A DNA stretch of 64,000 nucleotides from Solitalea koreensis. GTDB taxonomy: Bacteria; Bacteroidota; Bacteroidia; Sphingobacteriales; Sphingobacteriaceae. The position numbers were made by a program, and so were the translations under genes. The DNA is taken from positions 1-64,000 of the forward strand of contig NZ_FXSZ01000008.1 of the NCBI RefSeq assembly GCF_900182575.1. Direction: 5' to 3'. The notes under the pieces were generated by a model that did no database searches, was not told where the DNA came from, and was given only the letters and a program-made list of their open reading frames with translations. Below are positions 1 through 9,010 of this stretch, in pieces. Position 1 is the first letter of the stretch; each line of letters begins with the position of its first letter.

Positions 1-938
1 ACATTATCCGTAATATATACCACTTGACCCGAGGTTGCTTTACTAAGAGCAGCGACAAGATCAGTGTAATTAGAAACAGTGTAATTAGCAGTTGGTGCTG
101 GAGCTGGAGCTGGTGCTGGTGCAGGAGTTGGATCTGGAACCGGTGCTGGTGCTGGTGCTGGTGCTGGTGCTGGTGCTGGATCTGTAGAAGTAGTGGTTGT
201 TCCTGTCACTCTTAGATAGTTTAACCAGTAGTTACCAGATGAATTGCTGTTTTTAGAGCCTTTTGAAACCTGAATAAGGATTTTACCAGAAGAATTTGGC
301 TTAATACCTGAAACGGTAACAATTTTAGAAGTATTGTTTGCAGCTTCTAACACTACAGTTTGAGTAGTAGCACCAATTACTTTGAATTGGGTTTCTAACG
401 AACCATTGTAATCCATTCTTGATGAAAAGAAGCTCAAATTATACGCTGTTGCAGTGTTTAGGCCAGAAAGTTCCAACGCTGAAGTAGCACCTGATCCATT
501 GTAATACAAATCTGAAGCTACAGCTTGAGGAATACCCAGCGCTGAAGGATAAGTAGTAGAGTTGTTGTAAGCACCTTTGAACGCTGCAGTAGTGGCAATT
601 TTAACACCTGTGGTTGCTCCGGTAACAAAATCTTTAAGTGCTACCGGTGATGATACGCCAATACTTGCTTTATTGTAGTTGCCAGCACTAGCAGTAGATC
701 CAAGATCGATTCTAAAATCGGAAGTACTTGAAGTAGTGGCAGCTGTAGTTGTGGAAGTTACTTCCAGTGCTGATGTTGTATTTACTTCCTGAACAGCTGT
801 TGAAGGTGTAGGCATTGAATCTTCTTTTTTACAAGAGGTAATCATGCCAGCCCCTGCAATGATTGCGGCAAAAGCTAATGATAATGCTTTTTTGTGATTT
901 TGTTTAGCCAATTTTGAAATTCCTGTATTCGTCTTCAT
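1..938 (-). CDS. Lipoprotein with Pro-Ala linker and start of a probable beta-helix (polysaccharide lyase-like) domain, partial
   Basis: Read directly on the minus strand from the ATG at 938; the frame stays open to the window edge, so the C-terminus is missing. Residues 1-36 form a long lipoprotein signal ending in I-T-S-C (Cys36), followed by a Thr/Ser-rich tether. Residues about 60-240 look like a beta-sandwich module of carbohydrate-binding type (alternating hydrophobic strands, G-N-Y-W-L-N-Y-L-R-V at its end), but I cannot name the family. A Pro-Ala/Pro-Asp linker follows, and then a Y-T-V-S-N-Y-T-D-L-V-A-A-L-S segment ending in V-V-Y-I-T-D-N-V, which resembles the N-terminal cap and first coil of pectate lyase/chondroitinase-B type beta-helices. 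Role in surface polysaccharide breakdown is inference. It stands alone, with about 740 bases of non-coding DNA upstream. Confidence 0.8.
   Translation of the reverse strand, partial: MKTNTGISKLAKQNHKKALSLAFAAIIAGAGMITSCKKEDSMPTPSTAVQEVNTTSALEVTSTTTAATTSSTSDFRIDLGSTASAGNYNKASIGVSSPVALKDFVTGATTGVKIATTAAFKGAYNNSTTYPSALGIPQAVASDLYYNGSGATSALELSGLNTATAYNLSFFSSRMDYNGSLETQFKVIGATTQTVVLEAANNTSKIVTVSGIKPNSSGKILIQVSKGSKNSNSSGNYWLNYLRVTGTTTTSTDPAPAPAPAPAPAPVPDPTPAPAPAPAPAPTANYTVSNYTDLVAALSKATSGQVVYITDN
96..180. repeat. GGTGCT-type microsatellite encoding a Pro-Ala linker
   Basis: On the plus strand this is a run of GCTGGT/GCTGGA hexamers, with an uninterrupted block at about 132-178. In the minus-strand reading frame it encodes alternating Pro-Ala with a few Pro-Asp and Pro-Val. 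Six-base units keep the frame, so slippage would change linker length without breaking the protein. Confidence 0.85.
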
Positions 939-1680
939 TATTGTAAATTCATGAATTTAATAAATAATAATTTTTTTTATCTTTTAGTTAATGTAAATAG
1001 CAAGCCATTAGCACCCCAGCTCTTTTCAGAACTGATTTTTAATTCTCATGAAATTTTGGGTGGAATTATTCTCAGACTGAGAATATTAAATATTGACAGC
1101 TCAATAAAATTACTTTTCTATCTTTTGCATCCTCGCATTTTCTCCCAATTAAGTTTTTAATTTTTATCCTATTTAAAAATCTTTACTTGTCAATATCAAG
1201 TTTTGAACAACTAAGTTTTACGAAGCTTATTACGAGCTGACAATCAAAATGTTACACGAATTTGAAATATTTATTTTTTTAAATAAAAGTAAACCCGTAT
1301 TTATTTGTAGGTTAAATAACATCGTTCCGAATTTTACAAATCTATCTGTAATGAATATCTTACACCTTTCATTATTCTCGATTTAAAACCAGCGTACATG
1401 CTTATTTAGCAAAAAAAGCAGTTTAACAACCTTCATCACCAATCTTTTTTGAGCTTAAAAAAAAAATTGTATTAAGATTAAATGGAGAAGAGATGTGCGC
1501 CACACACTAGTCTTATCTTTTCACTAGTTGTAACCCAGCTTAAGGAGGGGAAATTCAGGATTGATTTTGGGAGAGTTCTTATTGATTTTATTGAGCTGCC
1601 AAATCTTGAACATTCGCTTTTAAAATAGACGTTTCGGGAATCATTCCATACTTAATTCCCGAATTGAGTTTAAGCATATA
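939..1680. other. Intergenic region, 742 bases
   Basis: No convincing gene. The only plus-strand frame of note (951-1160) has no recognisable content and is AT-rich. The region must hold the promoter of the minus-strand lipoprotein gene; a possible -7 element reading TAGATTTG on the minus strand lies at 1337-1344, without a clear -33 partner. A hairpin near 1633-1663 is listed separately. Confidence 0.5.
1633..1663 (-). terminator. Hairpin downstream of the DUF2490 gene
   Basis: Perfect 9-base inverted repeat TTCGGGAAT / ATTCCCGAA with a 13-base loop, 18 bases past the stop of the minus-strand gene ending at 1681. The following minus-strand sequence is only moderately T-rich, so this is a plausible rather than certain terminator for the sulfatase-porin gene set. 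Confidence 0.5.
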
Positions 1681-2472
1681 CTACTCTCCCCCAGACTCAA
1701 TAAAAGGTTGTTTATTCACTCTACGCCAACCGGCATTGTAATAAAAAAACAACCGCAAGGTGTGATTCATATCGTATTGATAACCGGAAGATTTCTGTTG
1801 GTAAACATTCATATATCCAAAATCAAAACTCAGACTGGACCTAATATTTTGCTTAACTCCGAAAAAAATTCGGTTCTGTTCAAAGGCATTGTAAACAACT
1901 TCTTTTCCGAATTGAATCAATATTTCATCAGCCACTACCAATGATGGTAAATATTTATTTTGAAAGATCGTGTAAGTATAGCTAAACAGATAACGAACCC
2001 GGTCAGTAAACTTATAATCGTCTGTTCGTTGATCATCCACAATTTTCTGTTGCCATCTTTGCTCATTTCTTAGCCTCTGAAGTATAAAAGATCTGCCAAA
2101 TTTAGAATTCACCTGAAACTGCTGGTAAATCCGGTTTTCATTCGCAAATGTATGCCAGTCTTCCTGCGTTGGAGCTAACCACATATGCCCGTAACCGAGC
2201 GCAGCAGTTATGTTATCTTTGATCCAATAATTGGCAGCCCCTCGAATGAAATAAAAACTAGGGTCAGCTAAAAAATCATTCCTACGGATATGAAAATCAG
2301 CTAAGGCGCCCCAATGTTCATTGATACGAAAGGTATTATTTATACTTACCCAAACTTGAGATTGATGATTTATTTCTTTTTCACTTGCACTTTGTGCAAA
2401 TACTAAAACAGGCAAACACAGCATCAAAATAACACCATGGCACTTAATTCTGAATGCTGTAAAACGAACCAT
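1681..2472 (-). CDS. DUF2490 family outer-membrane protein
   Basis: 263 residues with an N-terminal hydrophobic signal ending near V-F-A-Q (residue about 27). The mature part is full of alternating amphipathic strands rich in Tyr, Phe, Trp and Arg and ends with aromatic strands (L-R-L-F-F-Y-Y-N-A-G-W), typical of the DUF2490 beta-barrels common in Bacteroidota. Conserved features such as W-V-S-I-N-N-T-F-R-I-N and the R-L-R-N-E-Q-R-W segment fit that family. The molecular function of DUF2490 is unknown. It is the last gene of the minus-strand set that begins with the arylsulfatase, 29 bases after the transporter gene, so co-transcription is likely. Good confidence in the family, none in a specific role. 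Confidence 0.85.
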   Translation of the reverse strand: MVRFTAFRIKCHGVILMLCLPVLVFAQSASEKEINHQSQVWVSINNTFRINEHWGALADFHIRRNDFLADPSFYFIRGAANYWIKDNITAALGYGHMWLAPTQEDWHTFANENRIYQQFQVNSKFGRSFILQRLRNEQRWQQKIVDDQRTDDYKFTDRVRYLFSYTYTIFQNKYLPSLVVADEILIQFGKEVVYNAFEQNRIFFGVKQNIRSSLSFDFGYMNVYQQKSSGYQYDMNHTLRLFFYYNAGWRRVNKQPFIESGGE

Positions 2473-2501
2473 ACGATTATACCTGTATTATAGATTTATC
2501 C

Positions 2502-3845
2502 TTAAATAAGACTACTTAAGAGAAAACCAACTCCGATGGAAACAATCGTTGCGACAAGCCCAGGTAAGAGAAAACTATGATTGACAACGAAGCTTCCAAC
2601 TTTTGTTGTTCCTGTTTTATCCATGTTGATGGCAGCAAGAAGCGTAGGATAACCAGGAATCAAAAAGAAACTGTTTACTGCAGGAAACATCGCAATTAAT
2701 GAAGCTGCTGGCAAACCCAGCGCCAAGCCAAGCGGCATCATGGCTTTTGTAGTTGCCCCCTGGCTGAACATCAAAACTCCCATTACAAAAATTGCAACAG
2801 TAAATGACCACGGATATGCTGCAGTGATCTTACCTAACGAATCAGCAATAATTTGCTTGTTTGCATCCATGAATGTTGCGGCCATCCATACAACACCAAA
2901 CACAGAAACCAATGCACTCGACATGGAGTTGAACAAACTTGCTTTTGTAATTTTTGCAGCATTTGTTCTGGTAACAATTAGCATAAGGGCAGCGGCAGAT
3001 AATGCAATCGTTTCTATTACCGTAACCATTTTCAAGGTTCCATCGGCATTTACATGAAAATTGACGCTACCTGCTGCTGTATCGGGTATTATTTGAGGAA
3101 ATGTGCCACTCAACACGATCAATAAAATTGTTACGCCAAAAATGATCACTGCCTGTTTTGCTTTCTTTGCTTGTGCTTCGTTGAGGGTTACTTCTTTTGA
3201 AAGCTCGTTGATGGTTGCAGCGAATTCAGGATCTTTCATCTTTTCAAGAAATTCAGGATCCTTATCCAGATCCTTTCCATATTTCATCATTACAAACGCA
3301 GCTGCCAGTGAACCAATGAAACAGGAAGGAATGCAAACAAACATGATGTTTGCCGCTGCACCAGGATAGGCAAGAATTGCCCCAAAGGCGGCGGTACATG
3401 CAGCCATCGGACTTCCGGTAAGCGCTGCATGACAAGCAATCACAGATGCACTTAATGGTCGCTCAGGACGAATGTGGTTTTTTACGGACACGTCAGCAAT
3501 AATGGGCAACAATGAATAAATCACATGCGATGTTCCCGCAAAAAGACAAAGCACAAATGACACAATCGGAGCTATGATCGTGATTCGGCTTGGGTGGCGG
3601 CGAATAATCTTCTCTGCAACGCTAACGAGATAATCCAGCCCTCCTGCAGCTTCAAGTGTGGCTGAAAGAGTTACCACACAAATGATAATTAACATGATAT
3701 CGCCCGGCGGGTCAGCCGGACGCATTCCGAAAAATGTTACATAAATAAATACGCCGACTACGCCCATCAATCCAAGTGCTATTCCCTTCAGCCTCGAACC
3801 GATCAGAATCATTACAAGTAATACAAGCAGTTGAAGCCAGATCAT
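2502..3845 (-). CDS. Anaerobic C4-dicarboxylate transporter, DcuA/DcuB family
   Basis: 447 residues, almost entirely hydrophobic with about 10-12 membrane segments, the normal length for the Dcu family. Segments that match the family include G-S-R-L-K-G-I-A-L-G-L at the N-terminus, R-P-A-D-P-P-G-D-I-M-L-I, G-T-S-H-V-I-Y, N-H-I-R-P-E-R-P-L, the cytoplasmic G-K-D-L-D-K-D motif, and V-N-H-S-F-L-L-P-G near the C-terminus. Known members exchange fumarate, malate, aspartate or succinate across the inner membrane. I cannot tell DcuA from DcuB. It lies between a DcaP-type porin gene (upstream, 180 bases) and the DUF2490 gene, which suggests a shared small-anion uptake route. The true substrate here could differ from classical C4 acids. 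Confidence 0.9.
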   Translation of the reverse strand: MIWLQLLVLLVMILIGSRLKGIALGLMGVVGVFIYVTFFGMRPADPPGDIMLIIICVVTLSATLEAAGGLDYLVSVAEKIIRRHPSRITIIAPIVSFVLCLFAGTSHVIYSLLPIIADVSVKNHIRPERPLSASVIACHAALTGSPMAACTAAFGAILAYPGAAANIMFVCIPSCFIGSLAAAFVMMKYGKDLDKDPEFLEKMKDPEFAATINELSKEVTLNEAQAKKAKQAVIIFGVTILLIVLSGTFPQIIPDTAAGSVNFHVNADGTLKMVTVIETIALSAAALMLIVTRTNAAKITKASLFNSMSSALVSVFGVVWMAATFMDANKQIIADSLGKITAAYPWSFTVAIFVMGVLMFSQGATTKAMMPLGLALGLPAASLIAMFPAVNSFFLIPGYPTLLAAINMDKTGTTKVGSFVVNHSFLLPGLVATIVSIGVGFLLSSLI

Positions 3846-4024
3846 AACAGAAAAATTGATTTTGAATAATATGTCAATTCTTGAAAAAATAGTCCTGCCA
3901 TTGTTCCTTATCCTGTGTAAGTGTTATTCCGAGCATTAGCAACAGGCTTAACTTTTTGAGGATTGAGTTCATCAACGCTAATTCTACCTTCTAAAACTCA
4001 TTTAATACCTCATATTCAAGATTT

Positions 4025-5230
4025 TTATTTTTTGCCAACATAAAAGGTATGCGAAAAATTGTACTTAAATGAGAATTGTAGTTTTACATCTTCAGAGCTA
4101 AAACCATCGCTGAAGTTTTCGCGTTTGCCCCATTGTAATTCAGCAGCAACCAGCATATTTTTAAAAGGAGTACTTACAACGTTTGCAATCGCATATTGCC
4201 CGTTCTTGTAGGCATCAGGCGATCCCCCCACAGAATTCTCTATATGAGTACTTGAATAACCGATGCTAGTGCTAAACTTATCATTCCATTTATGCTCAAA
4301 AAACGCTACAATACCCGTAACAGGTAAAGCCTCACCGTCAAATGGCTTGGTTGTATTTCCGGGATTACTTATAACACCAACATCAACGGGAGCGTCATTC
4401 ATATAGTTCTCCACGCCTTCTCCATAAGCAAATGATCCTCTAAAAAGATCATTTATACCCAAGTTGAGCACAGTACTGAAATTTACTCCCCAACCCACCA
4501 CACTGCCACTGTTATCATATCCGCCAGTGGTATGTATGTCTTTCCATTTAATTGACCGTAACATACCGGCCAACTGAACATGCCCCCAATTGCCGGTTCT
4601 CTTGTAATGCGCTGAAAAATCAGGAAGAGTAAGATGACTTCTGATACTATCCAATTCGATACGGTCTTCATAAATCCCCTGATCGCCACTGGCACCAGGA
4701 CGTTCCAAAGCAATGAACACTTCATTGGCCCCCTGAAGAGGAGCAAACCTTAACTGTATGTTACGGAATATTACCATTCCTGTAGGTCCCCAGAACTCAA
4801 CAATGTTTGGATATACATCAATGTCTACAAATGGAGAATTGGTTTGCCCAACTAACCATCTGCCCAATTCACCGTATGCATGCCTAAGGCGTAGTGTAGT
4901 TTGCCCTTCATCAACACCTGCCCCAAACATGTTAAATTCAAATTGAGTTTTCAGCTCACCGACAGGTGTTGACGTGCTCCCCCTCACACCGAAGCGCGTT
5001 TGTCGAACACTAAAAAACACTTTTCCATCCGGGGCAAACTGGTCCTTATAAGACGGAAGCCTTGTAACCCGTAAAACATCAAAGTAATTAGGATTAATTT
5101 GCTTAAAATCATAACCCATATCGGTCATCGCAAATCCGTAAATCTCAAACTTTACTTTGCTCGAATCATCTTGTGCAAATGAAGAGATGGTATTGATTAG
5201 AAAAACTAGTAAGAGTAGATGTTTTTTCAT
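4025..5230 (-). CDS. DcaP-type trimeric outer-membrane porin
   Basis: 401 residues with a signal peptide ending at S-S-F-A-Q (about residue 20). The mature N-terminus reads F-E-I-Y-G-F-A-M-T-D-M-G-Y-D, followed by F-S-V-R-Q-T-R-F-G-V-R-G, the hallmark start of DcaP-like porins, then G-Q-T-N-S-P-F-V-D and a series of amphipathic strands ending in F-K-Y-N-F-S. The family forms trimeric channels that admit negatively charged small molecules such as dicarboxylates and sulfonated or aromatic acids. The neighbouring Dcu-family transporter gives a matching inner-membrane step. Substrate is inferred from context only. Confidence 0.85.
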   Translation of the reverse strand: MKKHLLLLVFLINTISSFAQDDSSKVKFEIYGFAMTDMGYDFKQINPNYFDVLRVTRLPSYKDQFAPDGKVFFSVRQTRFGVRGSTSTPVGELKTQFEFNMFGAGVDEGQTTLRLRHAYGELGRWLVGQTNSPFVDIDVYPNIVEFWGPTGMVIFRNIQLRFAPLQGANEVFIALERPGASGDQGIYEDRIELDSIRSHLTLPDFSAHYKRTGNWGHVQLAGMLRSIKWKDIHTTGGYDNSGSVVGWGVNFSTVLNLGINDLFRGSFAYGEGVENYMNDAPVDVGVISNPGNTTKPFDGEALPVTGIVAFFEHKWNDKFSTSIGYSSTHIENSVGGSPDAYKNGQYAIANVVSTPFKNMLVAAELQWGKRENFSDGFSSEDVKLQFSFKYNFSHTFYVGKK

Positions 5231-5473
5231 AGTCTATAAATCTCAATAAACTAATAATCAATAAGTTAACTATTAAAAATATAATAATCAAATGAAAAAT
5301 ATTGAAGTAATGAATAGATCAAAGTGTTATCATTCTACATAAAAACGATAGTTGTTCAGGCTGTACCCAGGTTCAACAGATTCCTCGGAGCTCTGTAAAA
5401 GGTTCTCTCCTCACACCAAATGCCTCTCCTCTGTTTTCCAGAATCAAAATTTCCAATCCTTATATGCCCTTTG

Positions 5474-6499
5474 TTACTTTTCAAAAGGATAAATAACCTT
5501 CCAGTCGTTCTTCATGTCCACCAAAATCCATCCATTTGCTTTGGCCTCATCAAGGCCTTTATCGAGTTTACCTACTGATGATTTTCGATCGTAGGCCCAT
5601 TCTCTTATAGAATCAGTATGATGAATGTATATCTCCAAGTTTTTTAGCTTATTCGAAGCGGTCCACTGCAACATCTGCAAATCACCATCAGAATTACCGA
5701 CAGCAAAAACGGGTTTACGGCCTATGTATCTATTAATACCAACAGGTTTCCCAACTTTGTCATCAATAAAATCTATCTTGGCCAACCGTTTTAATACAGG
5801 CTTCCCCTCATTGTAATCGTATTCTGTTTGAATGCTGCTTCCAATAACTTGGTTTTCGGAAATTCCATAAACCTTTTCTGACCAAGGCCTCATAAATTCA
5901 ATACCACCGCCCGAAACAATGAATATTTTAAAGTCGTGGGCCCTTAAATAATCGAGGAGCTCCAGCATGGGCTGGAATACCAAATCGGTATAAGGCCTCT
6001 TTTTTATCGGATGCTGAGCTGATGCCATCCAATCCTTTACTATCTTTTCAAATTCATCCGTGGTAATTCCTGTATGGGTTGCCATTACTAATTCAAACAC
6101 TCCTTTTTCGCCTTGTTTTATAAGAGTTTGCATATCGTTCTCTAAAACTGCTTTAAAAGGTTGCTTATCTTTCCATTCAGGGTGATCAGCAGCCATCGAT
6201 TTTACCCGATCTATAGCAAAAAAGAGTTGAAAATAAACAGGCTTTTCAGACCACAATGTACCGTCATTATCAAATACAACAATGCGGTCAGCAACGGAAA
6301 TAAAGTTTTTGCTTTGTTTATTGGTAACGTCGTCAACGTAGCTGATAATGGATTGTTTTGTTTTCCCATCATTCCAAGACTGGAGTGCATTGCTATTTTT
6401 TACACTATCATTCACTGAAGCTTTACCTACTTTATCCGTTGGAGCATTACAGGAAGTAGTTAAGATGAATAGAGTTAACAGTCCAAAACTAAACTTCAT
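5474..6499 (-). CDS. HAD-family phosphatase lipoprotein
   Basis: 341 residues. Cys17 in L-T-T-S-C makes it a predicted lipoprotein. HAD motif I is D77-N-D79-G-T81, motif II the S196-G-G-G segment after I-F-I-V, and motif IV G268-N-S-D-G-D273, so all catalytic elements are present. Family members of this class (phosphoserine phosphatase-like subfamily) use a phospho-aspartate intermediate to hydrolyse phosphate esters. Export to the periplasm is unusual for HAD enzymes but recurs in this subfamily. It lies 54 bases after the arylsulfatase stop and probably shares its transcript. The pair would remove sulfate and phosphate from external substrates (inference). Confidence 0.85.
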   Translation of the reverse strand: MKFSFGLLTLFILTTSCNAPTDKVGKASVNDSVKNSNALQSWNDGKTKQSIISYVDDVTNKQSKNFISVADRIVVFDNDGTLWSEKPVYFQLFFAIDRVKSMAADHPEWKDKQPFKAVLENDMQTLIKQGEKGVFELVMATHTGITTDEFEKIVKDWMASAQHPIKKRPYTDLVFQPMLELLDYLRAHDFKIFIVSGGGIEFMRPWSEKVYGISENQVIGSSIQTEYDYNEGKPVLKRLAKIDFIDDKVGKPVGINRYIGRKPVFAVGNSDGDLQMLQWTASNKLKNLEIYIHHTDSIREWAYDRKSSVGKLDKGLDEAKANGWILVDMKNDWKVIYPFEK

Positions 6500-6552
6500 T
6501 GCTTTCTGTATGAAAAAGAAAAGGATAGCGAACCAACGTTTCCCCCGTGAAC

Positions 6553-8097
6553 TTACTGCCCACTGGTTTGAGCTTCAGTTAGCTTAATCAGCACTTGATC
6601 GAGCGAGAAGCTGCCCGCTTTCTGGCTCGGCGGAAACTCCTTGAAAGTCGCGATGTATTTGGCTACATATTCCTGCGCCGGTACCAGCAGGAAGAGCCGG
6701 TCAATTCGCCATTTTGAATAATTGATTGAGACGAGATCAGCCTTTTCGAAAGGATCACTGCGCAGGTTATAGATCTTGGGTAGGCGAAGTGTCACAAAGG
6801 GATCTTGCCAGACATCGAAGCCTTCAGAACGCTGCTCCCGAAAGACGATCTTCCAATTGTCGTAACGCAGCGCCACCAGCGAGCCGTCATCGTTCCAATA
6901 GAAGAACTCGTGACGAGGCGATTTGTCCGTCTTTCCGGTCCAGAAGGGCAAAAGATTATAGCCATCGAGGTGCACCTTGAACGTCTTGTTATCAACCTTC
7001 ATGCCTTTCAGGAGTTGCTCCTTCACATCAGCCACCCCAACGGCGGCCAACAATGTTGGTATCATATCTTCGTGAGAGTAAATGTTGTTGTCAATGCTAC
7101 CCGGTTTAATGACACCGGGCCAGCGAATGGCGCATGGCACGCGGTAGCCACCTTCCCAGTTTGTATTCTTCTCTCCTCGGAAAGGTGTTGTACCGCCATC
7201 AGGCCAAGAAAACTCCTCCGCTCCATTGTCAGTCGCATACATAACGATTGTATTCTCATCCATGCCAAGTTCCTTGAGTTTGTCAAGGATTTGGCCGACC
7301 ATTGCGTCGTGCTCAACCATGCCGTCGGCCTCAACACCCAAGCCTGTCTTGCCCTCGGATTCTTTCTTCAGATGCGTGAAGATGTGCATACGGGTGGAGT
7401 TCCACCAGAGGAAGAAGGGCTTGCCATCAGCTTTGCGCTTATCTAGGTAGTCGAGCGTGGCTTTGGTAAATTCTTCATCCACAGTCTTCATGCGCTCAGT
7501 GTTGAGCGGACCGGTAAGTTCGATCTTCTGTGTCCCATCGGGATTCGCCCATGAGTGTATCACACCGCGAGTGCCATATTTCTTTTTCATCTCCGGGTCT
7601 TTAAAGTAATCCGGATTCTCTGGTTCCTGTTCGGCATTGAGGTGATACAACGAGCCGTAAAATTCGTCAAAACCATGCATGGTCGGTAATGTTGCATCGG
7701 CGTCACCCAGGTGGTTCTTGCCGAATTGGGCAGTCATGTATCCCTGCCCCTTAAGTAGCTCGGCGAGCGTGACGTCACGGGCTTGCAATCCCTCCTTGGC
7801 TCCAGGCAAGCCAACCTTAAGCAGCCCGGTGCGGAAGCCCGATTGACCGGTGATAAAGCACGCACGACCGGCTGTGCAACTCTGCTGACCATACCAGTCG
7901 GTAAAGAGAGCCCCTTCTTTGGCGATGCGATCAATATTTGGTGTCTTATAGCCCATCATGCCCAGGTTGTAGGCGCTAATATTCCAGTAGCCGATATCAT
8001 CACCCCAGATAACGACGATATTTGGTTTTTGCTGGGCCCTGCTTGTCAAACAAAATAAAGTAGTAGCTGCTACCAATAAGAGTTTTGAACTTTTCAT
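6553..8097 (-). CDS. Arylsulfatase (Cys-type, formylglycine-dependent)
   Basis: 514 residues with a signal peptide ending near S-R-A-Q (residue about 22). The alkaline-phosphatase-like fold is shown by I-W-G-D33-D34-I-G, the active-site C74-T-A-G-R78 in which Cys74 would be oxidised to formylglycine, K126/H129 in F-G-K-N-H-L-G-D, and the Y-A-T-D-N-G-A-E metal-binding segment. Sulfatases of this class hydrolyse sulfate esters in the periplasm or at the cell surface. It is the first gene of the minus-strand set. The DNA is strikingly GC-richer than its neighbours (35 of 60 bases G+C in the line starting 7801 against 21 of 60 at 5581), which suggests acquisition from another lineage. No maturase gene (anSME or FGE) is in the window. 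Confidence 0.92.
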   Translation of the reverse strand: MKSSKLLLVAATTLFCLTSRAQQKPNIVVIWGDDIGYWNISAYNLGMMGYKTPNIDRIAKEGALFTDWYGQQSCTAGRACFITGQSGFRTGLLKVGLPGAKEGLQARDVTLAELLKGQGYMTAQFGKNHLGDADATLPTMHGFDEFYGSLYHLNAEQEPENPDYFKDPEMKKKYGTRGVIHSWANPDGTQKIELTGPLNTERMKTVDEEFTKATLDYLDKRKADGKPFFLWWNSTRMHIFTHLKKESEGKTGLGVEADGMVEHDAMVGQILDKLKELGMDENTIVMYATDNGAEEFSWPDGGTTPFRGEKNTNWEGGYRVPCAIRWPGVIKPGSIDNNIYSHEDMIPTLLAAVGVADVKEQLLKGMKVDNKTFKVHLDGYNLLPFWTGKTDKSPRHEFFYWNDDGSLVALRYDNWKIVFREQRSEGFDVWQDPFVTLRLPKIYNLRSDPFEKADLVSINYSKWRIDRLFLLVPAQEYVAKYIATFKEFPPSQKAGSFSLDQVLIKLTEAQTSGQ

Positions 8098-8305
8098 TGT
8101 TATAGATTTTTGTAAAATCCAGAAAAAACAGCAACTACTTAGTGAAAATCCGATTTTTCATTAGTAGCTGTTATATGATTTACCTGTATACTAAAATTAA
8201 TAAAAAAACATATCAACTTCATTAACAACAACTTACATTTTATTCAAGCAAAAACTATATTAATCAAATGATTAAATTGTTTGACTAAAACAAAAATCGA
8301 AGTCT

Positions 8306-8313
8306 TATCTTTG
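8306..8313 (+). promoter_or_regulatory. -7 box (TATCTTTG) before the TetR gene
   Basis: Matches the Bacteroidota TAnnTTTG element. A TTTG that could serve as -33 lies at 8280-8283, with a 22-base spacer, slightly long. It is 43 bases upstream of the TetR start and would drive the exporter operon. Confidence 0.5.
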
Positions 8314-8339
8314 TGCAAAATTTCAATCGGAATAATTTA

Positions 8340-8360
8340 ATGAGTAAAAAATTCCTATGA
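8340..8360 (+). other. Six-codon upstream ORF overlapping the TetR start
   Basis: ATG AGT AAA AAA TTC CTA TGA: a 6-residue frame whose TGA overlaps the ATG of the TetR gene in an ATGA arrangement. It lies just downstream of the -7 box. It could couple translation to the regulator gene or be chance. Confidence 0.3.
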
Positions 8361-8974
8361 CCACTGACATTTCCGCAGAAGAGAAAATCAAGGAGGCAGC
8401 GCGCAAACTATTTACTCAAAAAGGATATGCGGCTGTAAAAACCAGAGATATTGCAACGGAAGCAGGCATTAACCTGGCTTTGCTGAATTATTACTTCAGA
8501 AGTAAGGAGAAGTTGTTTGAAATGATTATGGTTGAAAATATCCAAAACTTCATCAAAGGAATCTTTGGCATATTAAACAAAGAGGATACTTCAATTGAGA
8601 CTAAGTTTGAAGAATTAACTTCAACCTACATTGATATGCTGGCTGAACAACCTAATCTGCCCTCATTCATTTTTAATGTAGTAAGAGAAAAACCCGACTT
8701 GCTTTTAGAAAAATTAGAAGCCAACTCCATTATAACCAATTCTTATTTCCTAAAACAATTTAAAGCTGCAATGGAAAAAGGAGAAATTAATTCTTCTATC
8801 AGTCCAATACACTTACTCCTCAATTTTGTCGGCTTAACAGTATTCCCTTTTATTGGAAAACCGATTATTCAAGCGCGATCGGGTTTGGATCAAAAACAAT
8901 TCCTGGCGTTGATGGAAGAACGCAAAAAATTAATTCCAATGTGGATTAAAACCATGTTGAAACCAACTAACTAA
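8357..8974 (+). CDS. TetR/AcrR-family transcriptional regulator
   Basis: 205 residues. The N-terminal 55 residues contain the TetR helix-turn-helix: K-I-K-E-A-A-R-K-L-F, then G-Y-A-A-V-K-T-R-D-I-A-T-E-A-G-I-N, and L-L-N-Y-Y-F-R-S-K-E-K-L-F. The remaining all-helical part is the ligand-binding and dimerisation domain, with no close ligand clue. It is the first gene of a plus-strand operon with a HlyD-like lipoprotein, two ABC ATPases and two ABC-2 permeases. By analogy with other such operons it probably represses the operon and is released by a toxic compound that the pump exports. No obvious palindrome was identified by eye in the short upstream region. Confidence 0.93.
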   Translation: MTTDISAEEKIKEAARKLFTQKGYAAVKTRDIATEAGINLALLNYYFRSKEKLFEMIMVENIQNFIKGIFGILNKEDTSIETKFEELTSTYIDMLAEQPNLPSFIFNVVREKPDLLLEKLEANSIITNSYFLKQFKAAMEKGEINSSISPIHLLLNFVGLTVFPFIGKPIIQARSGLDQKQFLALMEERKKLIPMWIKTMLKPTN

Positions 8975-9010
8975 ACCATATCAAGTAGCGTATTAACAAA
9001 TTTATATACA

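Noticed and set aside
951..1160. 69-codon plus-strand frame
   Set aside because: AT-rich, no recognisable features, no promoter; likely chance frame in the intergenic region.
6726..8058. Long plus-strand frames opposite the sulfatase gene (for example 6805-7446)
   Set aside because: GC-rich coding DNA produces open antisense frames; the minus strand encodes a complete sulfatase.
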